Assembly (NCBI RefSeq): GCF_029227915.1
Contig: NC_079885.1
Location: 25,609,001-25,673,000 of the forward strand
DNA: 64,000 nt
Origin: Hydractinia symbiolongicarpus
Lineage: Eukaryota > Cnidaria > Hydrozoa > Anthoathecata > Hydractiniidae
Direction: 5' to 3'
Shown here: positions 1-11,956 of the stretch, in pieces
Numbering within the stretch: the stretch's first letter is position 1
Layout: each line of letters starts with the position of its first letter
The notes under the pieces: generated by a model
Told to the model about the DNA's origin: nothing
Database searches by the model: none
What the model saw: only the letters and a program-made list of their open reading frames with translations
Made by a program: the position numbers and the translations under genes

Positions 1-196
1 TAGTGTAAAATGCAGCGGTCATATTCTGTACGTTGTTTACTTGGTCTATATCTCTGATGAAATAAAACTCCTGCAGTCTACTGGCTGTAGAGAGTGCTAG
101 CCTAGTGATGTTATCCCTAAAAAACAGATTCCCACAAATATGTCCAAGGTTATTGACGCCACTTCAATTGCAAGAAACACAAACACTCCTTTACTT
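1..196. other. Unassigned flank
   Basis: AT-rich sequence before the first duplicated unit. I see no open frame, RNA gene or repeat terminus in it. The duplicated sequence begins at about 197, where it becomes alignable to about 13190. Confidence 0.5.
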
Positions 197-1106
197 AACT
201 TCTCGATAACTTAACTATTTACCGGGTGCATTGGTTCTTATGTAACTCTTTTAGGGAAATGTGCTCTTTAAAGCTCGAATATACCTGTAAGTTGAATAAT
301 TTTGTGAGTCCCCAACAGACAGTTTTGAACTTACTTTAGTTCTTTAAAATAATATTTAAATTCTATCCTTATGTAGCCTGATAAGACGACCTGACGACTT
401 GTAACTGACTTTTTTAAAGATGTAAGACTACAGATAGTAATCAGGAGCACCTTAGGTTTTGATATTTTCTCGCGTCATTTCCGTTTAGCGATATCTTGGT
501 CTTGCTTCTATCACTTAAGCTAACTCGGTAGATTTTCCACGATTCTATAAAACCTCCACTTTTTAAAAGTTAAATATGTCATTTTCTTTTTCTTTCTTTT
601 GTCATGTCATAAATTATTGGCTAATCTAAATATTTTTTTGCTGCTTTCCAATATTTTTAAAAGCTAAGCATATTAAAAACAAACAAACAAGCATATACTC
701 TACATGATTCATTACGCTGAGATTTTTTGAATACAAAAGATTGATTTGAAAAAATATTATCCGGTAGAAGTAAACAAAAAACACAAGTAAACATGGAAAA
801 TGGTGAACAGAGTATGGGTCGTTATCGATAAGGACAGCACATTCTCTTAAACTATAGAAAATTAGGCGTGCCATAGAGGCAGAAAATTTATAATTCTTAT
901 GCTGAAAAAGCATATTAGTTTTAATTTGTACTACTTTAAATTTTCATACGTTTTTTTTTACGTTGAGATTTTCACCCAGTCCAATGTTTTTTAGCTAGCA
1001 TTTATATTGAGTTGACATGAAATTTACCAGAAATGAGATTTTAAACCGCCAAGAAATATCGTTGTGTCTACATGGAGTTTTTTATATCAGGGTTATGTGA
1101 ACTGCA

Positions 1107-1366
1107 AATGTCGTTGTCGGCGCCTGGCCTTGTGGTTATGGAGTTCGCTTCGCAATCACAAGGTCCGTGGTTCGGTCCTCAGCGCGGACATGTTTAGCAA
1201 GTGCCTTTACCACAGCTAAGAGTCAACCCATGCCATGTGAGGGAAAATGGGTAGGTATTACCGGTGTATACTTAATGTATACATTCCGAACACAGGACCC
1301 ACATTCATAACAGTGTTTCCAATACTGAAGTGGCTATATCCTGTATAAATATTCGGAATAATAATG
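1107..1366 (+). mobile_element. tRNA-derived SINE, copy 1
   Basis: A short interspersed element with a pol III type promoter: an A-box-like TGGCCTTGTGG at 1125-1135 and a B-box-like GGTTCGGTCC at 1169-1178. A unique body of about 170 bases follows, then an AATAATAAT-type tail. Related copies lie at 27027-27279 and 32441-32689. Unit C lacks the insertion at the matching position (about 14060), so this is a filled/empty site pair. AATG at 1107-1110 and 1363-1366 may be a short target-site duplication. Confidence 0.8.
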
Positions 1367-3384
1367 CATATAACTTTGTACACATGCGCAACATCACTTT
1401 GAACAGGCGCAAAAGATTTTTACACGTGCGCCACAGTTTCATTTTTAGGGTGACATTATATTCCATTTTGATCTTTTAGATTGAAATAAAAACAACACTG
1501 AAATAGGTTAAATGTGTATAAAAACAGAAATGAAATTCAAATTTTTTTCTCGCCTCTGAAACTTCATGAAAAGTCTGCCTTACTCTTAGCACCAGTCAAC
1601 CAGGGATAAGCACTTCAAACTTCTTCTATAAATTCTTTTAAGACACTTGAGTGACTGCAGTTCAATGACCTTTAAAAAGGAGAAAGGCTAGTTTCCAGCA
1701 AGTGAATCAAATTATGCATATGAATTGAAAAATCTCATCCGTTTAGAATGAACTTGTTCACTTAGTCGAAAAAAAAAAAGGTTTGATACTAGGCGGACAA
1801 ATTCAACAAATAGCTAATCAGATGTCAATTTTTGTTGGCACCTAATTTTGTGTGTCTAATGTGATTACTTGAGTTAGTTAGTAGACGTCAAAAAACGCAC
1901 GTTTCTTTAATTTTTTTATTGTTTGGCTATAAATAAATACATTTGGATGTGTAACAATTAGAGAAATCGTAATTAGAATCAAAAATAAACTATTTTGGAA
2001 CCTACTCAATTCTAAAATAAAAATGATGTCGGTATTTACGTAAAAGGAAAACGAACTACTGAAATCAAAACAATACATTTACCAAATGGCGTAAAATAAT
2101 TTTCTTTACGCTGAACAGAACTACTATGCTCATCAGAATTAAAATAATTAATACATGTATTGTCTTCAAAATGGTAGCCCAATTGCTGCTTTTTGCTAAG
2201 TATGTACAAAAAAGAAATGCACCGGGGTATGCACGACGGGGAATAATCTAAAGACCGGTATGTGTCCGACGGACAAACCCGTTGATTCTTCCACCGGATG
2301 AAAAACTTTTTATTCTCTATATTAATAATAATACAAAGTATGTATGAAGGGCATTATAGGGCTGGGGAAGTCGTCAGAGGAACTTATTAATAATAATTAC
2401 CTCAATTTACTAAATAATAATAAATTATATTAAAAATGCACTAAATACACGCCATCATTCTTCAATAAAACGTTTACAAGGTTATGGAAAAAAAACCATA
2501 AATTATAAACAATGTCCCCTGCAATAAAAAGTAGCAGCCATATTGCTTCAGGATGGCTGAAAAGAGAAGTCAAGAAATTCAGTTATGGCTAGAATCTATT
2601 GTGAGATTGATTTGATTAATTTCAAATGAAAAATATTTTTCTTTTTGTTTTCAAAGAAATTTCGACATTAATATGAAAGAACGCGATGCCGCAACCGCAA
2701 TCTTTGTAACACACGCGGTATTGCAAATGACAGTTTCTCGTGACTACCTTTTGATAGAGTTTTTTCATAAATATTTACAGTAGGGGAGAAAAGAACCCTC
2801 CTCCATGGGTTATTTTATAGTGATGTGGAACAAGCCTATTGTTAAATGCATGCTTCAGGTCGTCAAAGTTTAGGAAAAGGTTCTTTCAGTTCCATTTTTT
2901 TTCCTGCCCAACAAGAAGATTTTGATTATAATAAGCCTACCGATATAAATACATGAATTCAGGTTAGTAAATTATCTAAGTATAGGTATAATTTTATTTT
3001 GTTTTCTTTTATTTATAGTGCCAAATTTGACTCGCTATCACTGATGGTTCTGCCTAATCTCTTAACAACCAGAGAAAAGTTTACCGTATACAAAAACAGT
3101 GTCTCCGCGTTTTGAGCCAGCTTTCTAATCGAATAATATAAGCGACAAGAAAACATACCTAAGTAGGAGAGCGTCAACAAAAGATAAAAGCTAGTATAGT
3201 TTACATAACAGACAAAAACAAAGTTTGCGTCACACTGCTATGACACCAATTAATAAGAATTTTGTTAATTCTTACGTCTATCATTCATCGTCAACACATT
3301 AACCAACTTAGTTAGCAGTCCACTTAATTACGAATTATAACTCATTTCCTAAAAAAGTTGTTGATAAAGTCGCTACACGCGAAG

Positions 3385-3393
3385 TATATAAGG
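3385..3393 (+). promoter_or_regulatory. TATA box of peptide gene copy A
   Basis: TATATAAGG lies 37 bases before the ATG at 3430 and is conserved at the same spacing in all three gene copies. The implied 5' UTR is only about 10-15 bases unless transcripts are trans-spliced. Confidence 0.65.
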
Positions 3394-3429
3394 AGACTGA
3401 ATTGAAGTGTAAAACTATACGTTGTCATC

Positions 3430-4460
3430 ATGTCTTCATTATATTGGCTTCTCTTGTTCTTGCTTGTGGCTAGCCTGCTCTCTTTTAGCAATGCAAGGCC
3501 CCATCTTGGATGTACTGGTATACGGTATCGCAGAAGGTGTTCCAAAACTAAGGTGAAAAGTTTAAACTTGTTCTTTCTGCTCAATTAATTTGTTTGGAAC
3601 TTTTATTTTCGCAGGTTGTTAGAACAGAAATATTTTTGTTGTCAAATTCATCCCATAATCTTTTTTCTGAAAGTTGTTTATTGGAACTTTCGCCGTTCAG
3701 AACCAAGTTTGTATTACTTTGTGTTAACAATTTCCTACCCTTTTTTTTAGTTAATTCAATCATTCCTAAATTTGTCAAATCTGTTGCTTTTTTAAAATAA
3801 AGGGTATGCAAATGTAATATATATAAAATAATTGCCTCATATGATGTTTGAAATAATTATTTTTACTAAAATGTTTTTTTGGCTTATGCTTTAAAGTTTG
3901 CAAGGATACGATAAGCATCAGGAAAAAGCAAGTACCACCAAGTTTTTACAAACAGGTGGCTAATACATCATATTTCTGGTCAAAATATTATCTTTCCGAA
4001 ACTTAAGCCGCGCTTGTGGACTGAAGAATAGACGTAGATGGTTCATGCTTGATACTGAAATTGTCTGATAGTAATTTGATACTAATGCAAAGCATTTTCC
4101 ATGATAATCATAAGAAATTATGATTATGCAATTGCGGGTTGGTTTTTGCCCGATTTTGTCTGGATAATTTCATGGCCTGTCGTAGAAAGGTTTACGGGCA
4201 TTTTGCTGGAAAAAATAGGAGAATTAGCGTATGTAAATTCCACATCAAGTAAAAATAACATAAAATGAATGCCAAATGTGAATTTTCGTATTTAAGACAA
4301 CGTACAAAATTTCAATTTTTTGTTTATCTAGAATGTTGTGCGCAGATCTCACAAGAAGAAACACACAGTACAAAAACGTTTTATATCCAACTTTTCTGAA
4401 GATGATATTCAACGAATTATGAAAGAGATTGAAGATGAAATAAGAAGCGAGGAGAATTGA
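3430..4460 (+). CDS. Secreted basic/acidic peptide precursor, copy A
   Basis: Two exons, 3430-3552 and 4332-4460, joined in phase 0 across a GT-AG intron of 779 bases, give an 83-residue precursor. Residues 1-22 are a clear signal peptide (leucine-rich core, cleavage expected after SNA). Residues 23-57 are strongly basic, with 14 Lys/Arg and no acidic residue. They contain a two-cysteine loop CTGIRYRRRC (Cys28-Cys37) and end in a Lys-Arg pair (56-57) that could be a prohormone-type cleavage site. Residues 58-83 are acidic (9 Asp/Glu against 3 Lys/Arg) and look like an amphipathic helix. Basic peptides made with an acidic neutralising segment are typical of antimicrobial precursors, but I recognise no named family. 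A neuropeptide or venom-type precursor is an alternative. A TATA box lies 37 bases upstream of the start. Function is inference; the gene model is well supported by three matching copies. Confidence 0.72.
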
Positions 4461-5484
4461 AAGAAAACAACATATTTTGAAATGGCGTAGGCGTCGTTGC
4501 CTATAAAAATGTATGGCAATTGAATATACCAAGAATGGTGATAATTAAGGCCTATGTGCTTATTATTCATGCTGACAAAAATTGTTATCTATTTAATATT
4601 AACATTTTATTTATATACTTATTTATTTTAACTTCAAAATTACAGAATATAGTTTTGACTTTATTTTCATTAGGTTAGCTAATGCATATTATACTCGTAC
4701 ATTCTATTTTAAAGCAAGTTTTGTTGCACTTTTTTTTGTCTTCATTTCACAACATCATAGCATCTTTTCCTAATTTAAATCATGGTAGCTATGTGAGATC
4801 GTCATCAAAAGGAGATGATCGATTCAATATATGGTAATATCAATGATTGTGGAGCATTTTTAGCTTGAAAATGGCGCATTTGAATGCAACTTGCGAATCA
4901 AATGAATGTTATACTTCTTCACAAATACAATGGATATGATAAAATACACCTTCTTCTTATAAGAAACTGAGCTTCAAGAGTTAAAATATTTGAAGAAACT
5001 TGTAACAGTGCATCTTATTTACCCCCTTCTTTTGGAACTTAGAATTATGCACTGTTATACGACGCAATTTTCTTTTTTCAATACTTCTCAAATACACACA
5101 AAATTTAACTAAAAAGATGACATTTACATTTTTGATATTTAATACATAATAAATTACCCCTTCTTCGATTCCTAAACATTTTTAACAATTTTTTAAGACT
5201 AAAATTATGAAGTAGTTAAGAAATAGGCAACAAAAATCCTACACATTATTTCTTCCAAACTGCGGCGGAATTTTAAAGTTTGTATCCACAAGAAATTTAG
5301 AAAGCAGCTTCGACATGAGTAACACGCACTACGAACTCGTCAAAGTTAACTTGTCAATTTCGCTAGACTTCTTGTAGAAAGATGACATTTTATTGACGTT
5401 GGCGTGTTTTCACCCATTGATATGGAAAGTCTGCATTTACTGGGAAACGAACAATACGAGAGAAAAGATGTTAAGTAAAATCAG

Positions 5485-5770
5485 TATTCGCCTCAGGTGC
5501 GGGAGGTATTGGGCCTAAACCCCGGCTAAGTCATCCCAAATACTATAAAAGTGTGAATCTTTTCTGCTTAGTGCACAGCAGGAGAATAGGATTGATATTT
5601 TAGGTAGTTGTCTAGTTAAGCGATTGCTTTGCTTACACAACTTTCGTAGCTCAAATGGGGGCTTTAAATGTGCTAGGACCCTCTTCGCAGGACCCTCGTT
5701 AATAGCAGTACCAATAGGAACTGAAAAGACTATCCTGAGTAAATAATTTAAATAATAAAAATAATAAAGG
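5485..5770 (+). mobile_element. Old SINE with Meta-like core, unit A
   Basis: Starts with a B-box-like GGGCCTAAACCCC and continues into a conserved-looking core (AAGTCATCCCAAATACTATA, then TGCTTAGTGCACAGCA). It ends in an AATAATAAAAATAATAAAGG tail. From memory the core resembles the Meta domain of invertebrate SINEs. The same element is present in unit C at 17880-18170, so the insertion predates the duplication. No target-site duplication is obvious. Confidence 0.45.
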
Positions 5771-6055
5771 AAATTGCGTGTTTACACTTAGATCATTATT
5801 GACATGGCCAAGAAATCATAGCTTTTATATAAATATTAAGCTCTGTCTGTAAAACGTCTTCTACTAATCCAACGTTCCATTGTCTGAACTTTCAACTCAC
5901 ACCCACACGAAAACTAGAGATTCTGAAAAATAAATAAACAAGCAAATACACTTTGGTTTCGCAAATAGCCGACTTGCTTGAGAAGATTTGATGACTGCAC
6001 GAAATATGATGCCGTTGTAATGGACTATAAAGTTAAAAAGTCAAACAGTCATGGA

Positions 6056-6112
6056 AGTTGATCAAACTGTTCATCAAACTTCATCAACCTCGCGAGTTTC
6101 ATGAACAGTTTG
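6056..6112. repeat. Imperfect inverted repeat
   Basis: ATCAAACTGTTCATCAAAC is followed, after a short spacer with a CTCGCGAG palindrome, by its near-perfect reverse complement. The structure recurs in unit C at about 18450-18506 with two compensating base differences in the right arm. Confidence 0.6.
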
Positions 6113-8548
6113 ATGCATTTGAGATGAACCACCAAATACAACTTTTTTCGAAAAATGAGAATGGGAGAAAAACATCATGTTTGATAGAGTTTGTTCGCGA
6201 TCAAACTTTTCAATAAAAAACACTATTGATCTTACTTAAAAAAAACACGATAATTACTACATTACTCTAATTTGCAGTAAACATATGTTCAAGGGACTGC
6301 TGATAAAATTCATCACACAAAATGTATTTATTTTTAACTCAAAATTGTGCATACAAAGCAGTGACCAGAAACAATGTTAGATAGATTATACACTTGGCAT
6401 TAACTATAATTGTAACTATTTTCAAACCTGTTACCCCACCCTGTCGGATATATGGTCGACAAATCTTGGCGGAATAGGGTTAAACGATGTCAGCCATAGG
6501 TTTCCGTCTATTCGATAAATTGTACACTAGAACCCTGTTACCTGATAAAATACTACTAGATTCAACTTGTGTACTGATGAGCATATCTTATGTGTACCAC
6601 TAGTTTAGCCATTTGGTTTACTTAAATTTTATGCAAAAGGAATTTTGAAGGGGTGTGTACACATGCGCAATATCACTTTGAATAGGCGCAAAAGATTTGT
6701 ACACGCCACAGTTTCATTTTTAGGGTGACATTATGATCTTTTAGATTGAAATGAAAACGACACTGAAATAGGTTAAATGTGTATAAAGACAGAAATGAAA
6801 TTCAAATTTTTTTCTCGCCTCTGAAACTTCATGAAAAGTTTGCGCTAGTTTCCATCAAGTGCACAGGAATAAAATTATGCATATAAATTGAAAAATCTTA
6901 TCCGTTTAGAATTAACTTGTCCACTTAGTCGAGAAAAAAAAAAGGTTTGATACTAGGCGGACAAATTCAACAAATAGCTAATCAGATGTCAATTTTTGTT
7001 GGCACCTAATTTTGTGTGTCAAATGTGATTACTTGAGTTAGTTAGTAGACGTCAAAAACGCATGTTTCTCTAATTTTTTTTATTATTTGGCTATAAATAA
7101 TTACATTTGGATGTGTAACAATTACAGAAATCGTAATTAGAATCAAAAATAAACTATTTTGGAACCTACTCAATTCTAAAATAAAAATGATGTCGGTATT
7201 TACGTAAAAGGAAAACGAACTACTGAAATCAAAACAATACATTTACCAAATGGCGTAAAATAATTTTCTTTACGCTGAACAGAACTACTATGCTCATCAG
7301 AATTAAAATAATTAATACCTGTATTGTCTTCAAAATGGTAGCCCAATTGCTGCTTTTTGCTAAGTATGCACAAAATAGAAATGCACCGGGGTATGCACGA
7401 CGGGGAATAATCTAAAGACCGGTATGTGTCCGACGGACAAACCCGTTGATTCTTCCACCGGATGAAAAACTTTTTAGTCTCTATATTAATAATAATACAA
7501 AGTATGTATGAAGGGCATTATAGGGCTGGGGAAGTCGTCAAAGGAACTTATTAATAATAATTACCTCAATTTACTAAATAATAATAAATTATATTAAAAA
7601 TGCACTAAATACACGCCATCATTCTTCAATAAAACGTTTACAAGGTTATGGAAAAAAACCATAAATTATAAACAATGTCCCCTGCAATAAAAAGTAGCAG
7701 CCATATTGCTTCAGGATGGCTGAAAAGAGAAGTCAAGAAATTCAGTTATGGCTAGAATCTATTGTGAGATTAATTTGATTAATTTCAAATGAAAAATATT
7801 TTTCTTTTTGTTTTCAAAGAAATTTCGACATTAATATGAAAGAACGCGATGCCGCAACCGCAATCTTTGTAACACACGCGGCATTGCAAATGACAGTTTC
7901 TCGTGACTACCTTTTGATAGATTTTTTTCATAAATATTTACAGTAGGGGAAAAAGGAACCCTCCTCCATGGGTCATTTTATAGTGATGTGGAATAAGCCT
8001 ATTATTAAATGCATGCTTCAGGTCGTAAAATTTTAAGAAAAAGTTCTTTCAGTTCCATTTTATATTTCCTGCCCAACAAGAGGATTTTTATTACAATAAG
8101 TCTACCGATATAAATACATGAATTCAGGTTATTAAATTATCTAAGTATAGGTATAATTTTATTTTGTTTTCTTTTATTTAAAGTGCCAAATTTGACTCGC
8201 TATCACTGATGGTTCTGCCTAATCTCTTAACAACCAGAGAAAGTTTACCGTATACAAAAATAGTGTCTCCGCGTTTTGAGCCAGCTTTCTTAGCGAATAA
8301 TATAAGCGACAAGAAAACATAGCTAAGTAGGAGAGCGTCAACAAAAGATAAAACGTAGTATAGTTTACATAACAGACAAAAACAAAGTTTGCGTCACACT
8401 GCTATGACACCAATTATTAAGAATTTTGTTAATTCTTACGTCTATCATTCATCGTCAACACATTAACCAACTTAGTTAGCAGTCCACTTAATTACAAATT
8501 ATAACTCATTTCCTCAAAAAGTTGTTGATAAAGTCGCTACACGCGAAG

Positions 8549-8556
8549 TATATAAG
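8549..8556 (+). promoter_or_regulatory. TATA box of peptide gene copy B
   Basis: TATATAAG, in the same position relative to the start codon as in copies A and C. Confidence 0.65.
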
Positions 8557-8592
8557 GAGACTGAATGAAGTGTAAAACTATAAGTTGTCGTC

Positions 8593-9711
8593 ATGTCTTC
8601 ATTATATTGGTTTCTCTTGTTACTGCTTGTGGCTAGCCTGCTCTCTTTTAGCAATGCAAGGCCTCATCTTGGATGTACTGGTATACGGTATCGCAGAAGA
8701 TGTTCCAAAACTAAGGTGAAAAGATTAAACTTGTTTTTTTTTGCTCAATTAATTTGTTTGGAACTTTTATTTTCGCAGGTTGTTAGAACAGAAAGAACTA
8801 TACATGAAATATTTTTGTTGTCAAATTCATCCCACAATCTTTTTTCTGAAAGTTGTTTATTGGAACTTTCGCCGTTCAGAACCAAGTTTGTATTACCTTG
8901 TCTTAACAACTTCCTACCCTTTTTTTTAGTTAATTCAATCATTCCTAAATTTTTCAAATCTGTTGCTTTTTTAAAATAAAGGGTGTGGAAATGTAATAGA
9001 TATAAAATAATTGCCTCATATGATGTTTGAAATAATTATTTTTTACTAAAATGTTTTTAAGGCTCATGCTTCAAAGTTTGTAAGAATACGATAAGCATCA
9101 GGAAAAAGCAAGTATCACCTGCTATAAACAATATTAGGAATAAAAAATCCAAGTGTTTACAAACAGGTGGCTAATACATCATATGCATACCCTTGAAACT
9201 TAACTGTTTTGGATACGACCCTTTTTTCTGATCAAAATATTATCTTTCCGAAACTTAAGCCGCGCTTGTGAACTGAAGAATAGACCTAGATGGTTATGTT
9301 TGATACTGATATTGTTTGATAATAACTTGATACTAATGGAAAGCATTTTCCATGATAATCATAAGAAATTATGGCGATGCAATTGCAGGTTGGTTTTCTC
9401 CCAATTTTGCCTAGATATTTTCATGACCTGTCGTAGAAAGGTTTACGGGCACTTTGTTGGATGAAATAGGAAAATTAGCGCATGTAAATTCCACATCAAA
9501 TAAAAGTAACATAAAATGAATGCCAAATGTGAATTTTCGTATTTAAGACAACGTACAAAATTTCAATTTTTTGTTTATCTAGAATGTTGTGCGCAGATCT
9601 CACCAGAAGAAACACTCAGTACAAAAACGTTTTATATCCAACTTTTCTGAAGATGATATTCAACGAATTATGAAAGAGATTGAAGATGAAATAAGAAGCA
9701 AGGAGAATTGA
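8593..9711 (+). CDS. Secreted basic/acidic peptide precursor, copy B
   Basis: Exons 8593-8715 and 9583-9711 are joined in phase 0 across an 867-base GT-AG intron and encode 83 residues with the same plan as copy A: signal peptide 1-22, basic region with the Cys28-Cys37 loop, Lys-Arg at 56-57, acidic tail. Relative to copy A the changes are Leu7 to Phe and Phe10 to Leu in the signal peptide, Lys49 to Gln and Thr53 to Ser in the basic part, and Glu81 to Lys near the end. The loop is unchanged. One extra T in the intron opens a read-through frame in this copy only, so an unspliced transcript would encode 128 residues ending at 8979. A possible polyadenylation signal lies at 9998-10003. Confidence 0.72.
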
Positions 9712-9997
9712 AAGAAAACAACATACTTTGAAATGGCGTAGGCGTCGTTGCCTATAAAAATGTATGGCAATTGAATATACCAAGAATGGTGATAATTAAG
9801 GCCTATGTGCTTATTATTCATGCTGAAAAAAATTGTCATCTATTTAATATTAACATTTTATTTATATACTTATTTATTTTAACTTCTAAATTACAGAATA
9901 TAGTTTTGACTTTATTTTCATTAGGTAGCTAATGCATATTATACTCGTACATTCTATTTTAAAGCAAGATTTGTTGCACTTTTTTTTGTCTTTAATC

Positions 9998-10003
9998 AAT
10001 AAA
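9998..10003 (+). promoter_or_regulatory. Possible polyadenylation signal, copy B
   Basis: AATAAA about 290 bases after the stop codon. It is conserved in copy C (17139-17144) but missing from copy A, where the surrounding bases are deleted. Confidence 0.35.
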
Positions 10004-10605
10004 AATCATTTGTAAACATCTTCATAGAATCTTTCCCTAATTTAAATCATGGTAGCTATGTGAGATCGCCATCAAAAAGAGATGATTGATTCAATATAAA
10101 GGTAATATCAATGATTGTCGAGCATTTTGAGCTTGAAAATGGCGCATTTGAATGCAACTTGCGAATCAAATGAATGTTATACTTCTTCACAAATACAATG
10201 GATATGATAAAATACACCTTCTTCTTATGAGAAACTGAGCTTCAAGAGTTAAAATATTTAAAGGAACTTGTAACAGTGCATCTTATTTACCCCCTTCTTT
10301 TGGAACTTAGAATTATGCACTGTTATACGACGCAATTTTCTTTTTTCAATACTTCTCAAATACAGACAAAATTTAAGTAAGAAGATGAAATTTACATTTT
10401 TGATATTTAATACATAATAAATTACCCCTTCTTTGATTCCTAAACATTTTTAACAAATTTTTAAGACTAAAATTATGAAGTAGTTAAGAAATAGGCAACG
10501 AAAATCTTCCGAACTCCAAAGTTCGTATCCACAAGAAATTTAGAAAGCAGCTTCGACATGAGTAACACGCACTACGAACTCGTCAAAGTTAACTTGTCAA
10601 TTTAG

Positions 10606-10950
10606 GACTTTTCTTAACGTCAAAACTTGCTAATCTTGGTGTTTTTGGGCTCCTTCTGCGCGTTCTAAACTTGTAACATTATTAGGTGTATAGGTGAATA
10701 TTTATCATAGCACATCCGTATTTCATTCTCAACAGAAAATGCTTCATCCCGATCAGACCTCTGATCATGACGGGCGAGTATAATGCGTGTAAGTCATATT
10801 GAAGGAGAACTGAAATGAACAAAGTAGTTCTCATTCAATATAATTAGTTGTGTTGGAAAAATAAATCGCCGGTTACAAAATTATTACCACTCTAAAAAGT
10901 TAGTGTGAACAACAAACATCAACCGCGACTGATCTATGTTCATTTTTTAG
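10606..10950. other. Break between unit B and the GPx exons
   Basis: Unrelated to units A and C. It should hold the upstream intron and catalytic exon of the GPx gene, but I find no convincing exon. A very weak resemblance to the LVVLGFPCNQF region of GPx can be read near 10640-10672, ending in a stop, and may be chance. The stretch ends in a good acceptor (CATTTTTTAG) at 10950. Confidence 0.4.
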
Positions 10951-11956
10951 TTCGCCAATCAAGAACCATCATCGAACGCAGAAATACTAAATGTCTTAAA
11001 GTTTGTTCGTCCAGGGAATGGTTTCCAACCGAAGATGGATATTTTTTCTAAAGCAGACGTAAATGGTGCTTCGGAAATCAAATTATTTTCCTGGTTAAAG
11101 GTACCTTATCTAGAATTACTTACTAAACTTTCTGTTTTTAAATTGCAACAAAATGTATTCACACACAAGTATCGACTTGACAGTCTCAACACTTCAATGA
11201 ACTCTGTGATTAACGTCAAAGTTTCCACTTGTCCGTTCAGCATTTAATCCAACATTGGTGTATGGATTTCGAATGCTTCGTGAACCAAGTATGAATAGCA
11301 CAGCTGATTTTGTCAGTTTAAATGAAATTTTTGCCGCAGCCAGTGAACGAGTGTACTATGGTCGATGTCTTTCTTTGCTGATAAATGTGATGATGTTCAC
11401 TTATGAGCCTTTCAGTTTTTCTACCAGCTCCTCATTGAGTCAAGACAATTGGGCTGAAGTACTTATTAACCTGTGTATAAATTGAATATGCATCACGTAG
11501 CGCATTTAAAAAGTTTGTTCCTCGTAATCTTAAATTGCCTATCAGTCAAAAAAAAGAAAAGAAAGCAAGTTAAGATATTTTAACCGATTGTCATTATTTA
11601 CAGGTTGCGATTGAAAAATGTTATTTGTGATTCCGTTCACTGCAGAGAACATTAACAAACTGTATTCCGTGGCCACGCAATAACTGCAGATTTTATTAGC
11701 TCGCACTATACATCTATTTTAGAGCGTTTGTCCATCACCAGTTGACGTGTTATCATCTTCCAATACAGTACTTTGGAGTCCAATTCGTAAAACAGATATT
11801 CAATGGAATTTTGAGAAATTTCTGATCAACCACAATGGAGAACCATTCAAAAGATACTCTGCTGATACTCCACCGTTGACGATGGAAGAAGATATATATG
11901 CGCTAATTGAGCAATGTAAGAAAGAGAAATATTATGAAGGGGTCCTGACAAATTAA
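10951..11956 (+). CDS. Glutathione peroxidase, 3' exons only
   Basis: Glutathione peroxidases reduce hydroperoxides with glutathione or thioredoxin. Two exons are clear: 10951-11100 (acceptor CATTTTTTAG, donor GTACCT) and 11723-11956 (acceptor CTATTTTAG, stop TAA), joined in phase 0. The first encodes the family segment after the NQF motif, including KFVRPGNGF and the DVNG motif. The second encodes the C-terminal part, with the invariant WNFEKFL motif whose Trp belongs to the catalytic tetrad, followed by a KRYS stretch. The SVCPSP-type insertion matches secreted GPx3-like forms rather than short GPx4. The N-terminal exons with the catalytic Sec/Cys (NVAS-x-[U/C]G) and the tetrad Gln are not visible nearby. 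The piece may therefore be a remnant cut by the duplications, or have a distant 5' part. Both remaining exons are open and normal, which argues against long decay. Confidence 0.82.

Larger units (their letters stand above)
197..6655 (+). repeat. Segmental duplication unit A
   Basis: First of three direct copies of a large unit carrying the secreted-peptide gene. Bases 197-1106 align to 13190-14055 in unit C, and from about 1366 on it aligns to both B (from 6656) and C (from about 14060), with scattered substitutions and small indels. A tRNA-derived SINE at 1107-1366 is present in A only. The tail of the unit (about 5376-6655) is shared with C (17757-19045) but missing from B. At about 6650 the tail of A runs straight into the head of B through a short GTGT-rich stretch. 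Confidence 0.85.
6656..10605 (+). repeat. Segmental duplication unit B (partial)
   Basis: Second copy of the unit, directly abutting A. It lacks the head (matching 197-1370 of A) and the tail (matching 5376-6655 of A), and has lost about 170 bases near 6838 relative to A and C. Homology to A and C ends at about 10605, inside the sequence that continues in C at about 17745. The glutathione peroxidase fragment follows. Confidence 0.85.

Noticed and set aside
626-913. Minus-strand 95-codon frame repeated at 13577-13864
   Set aside because: Its persistence is explained by the A/C segmental duplication. It has no signal, domain or splice context, and the composition is that of random AT-rich sequence.
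1878-2078. Minus-strand frame repeated at 7042 and 14560
   Set aside because: Kept in three copies only because the units are recent duplicates; the C-terminal parts are frameshifted between copies.
11255-11485. 76-codon frame between the two GPx exons
   Set aside because: It lies in the GPx intron, no family is recognised, and nothing links it to the gene.
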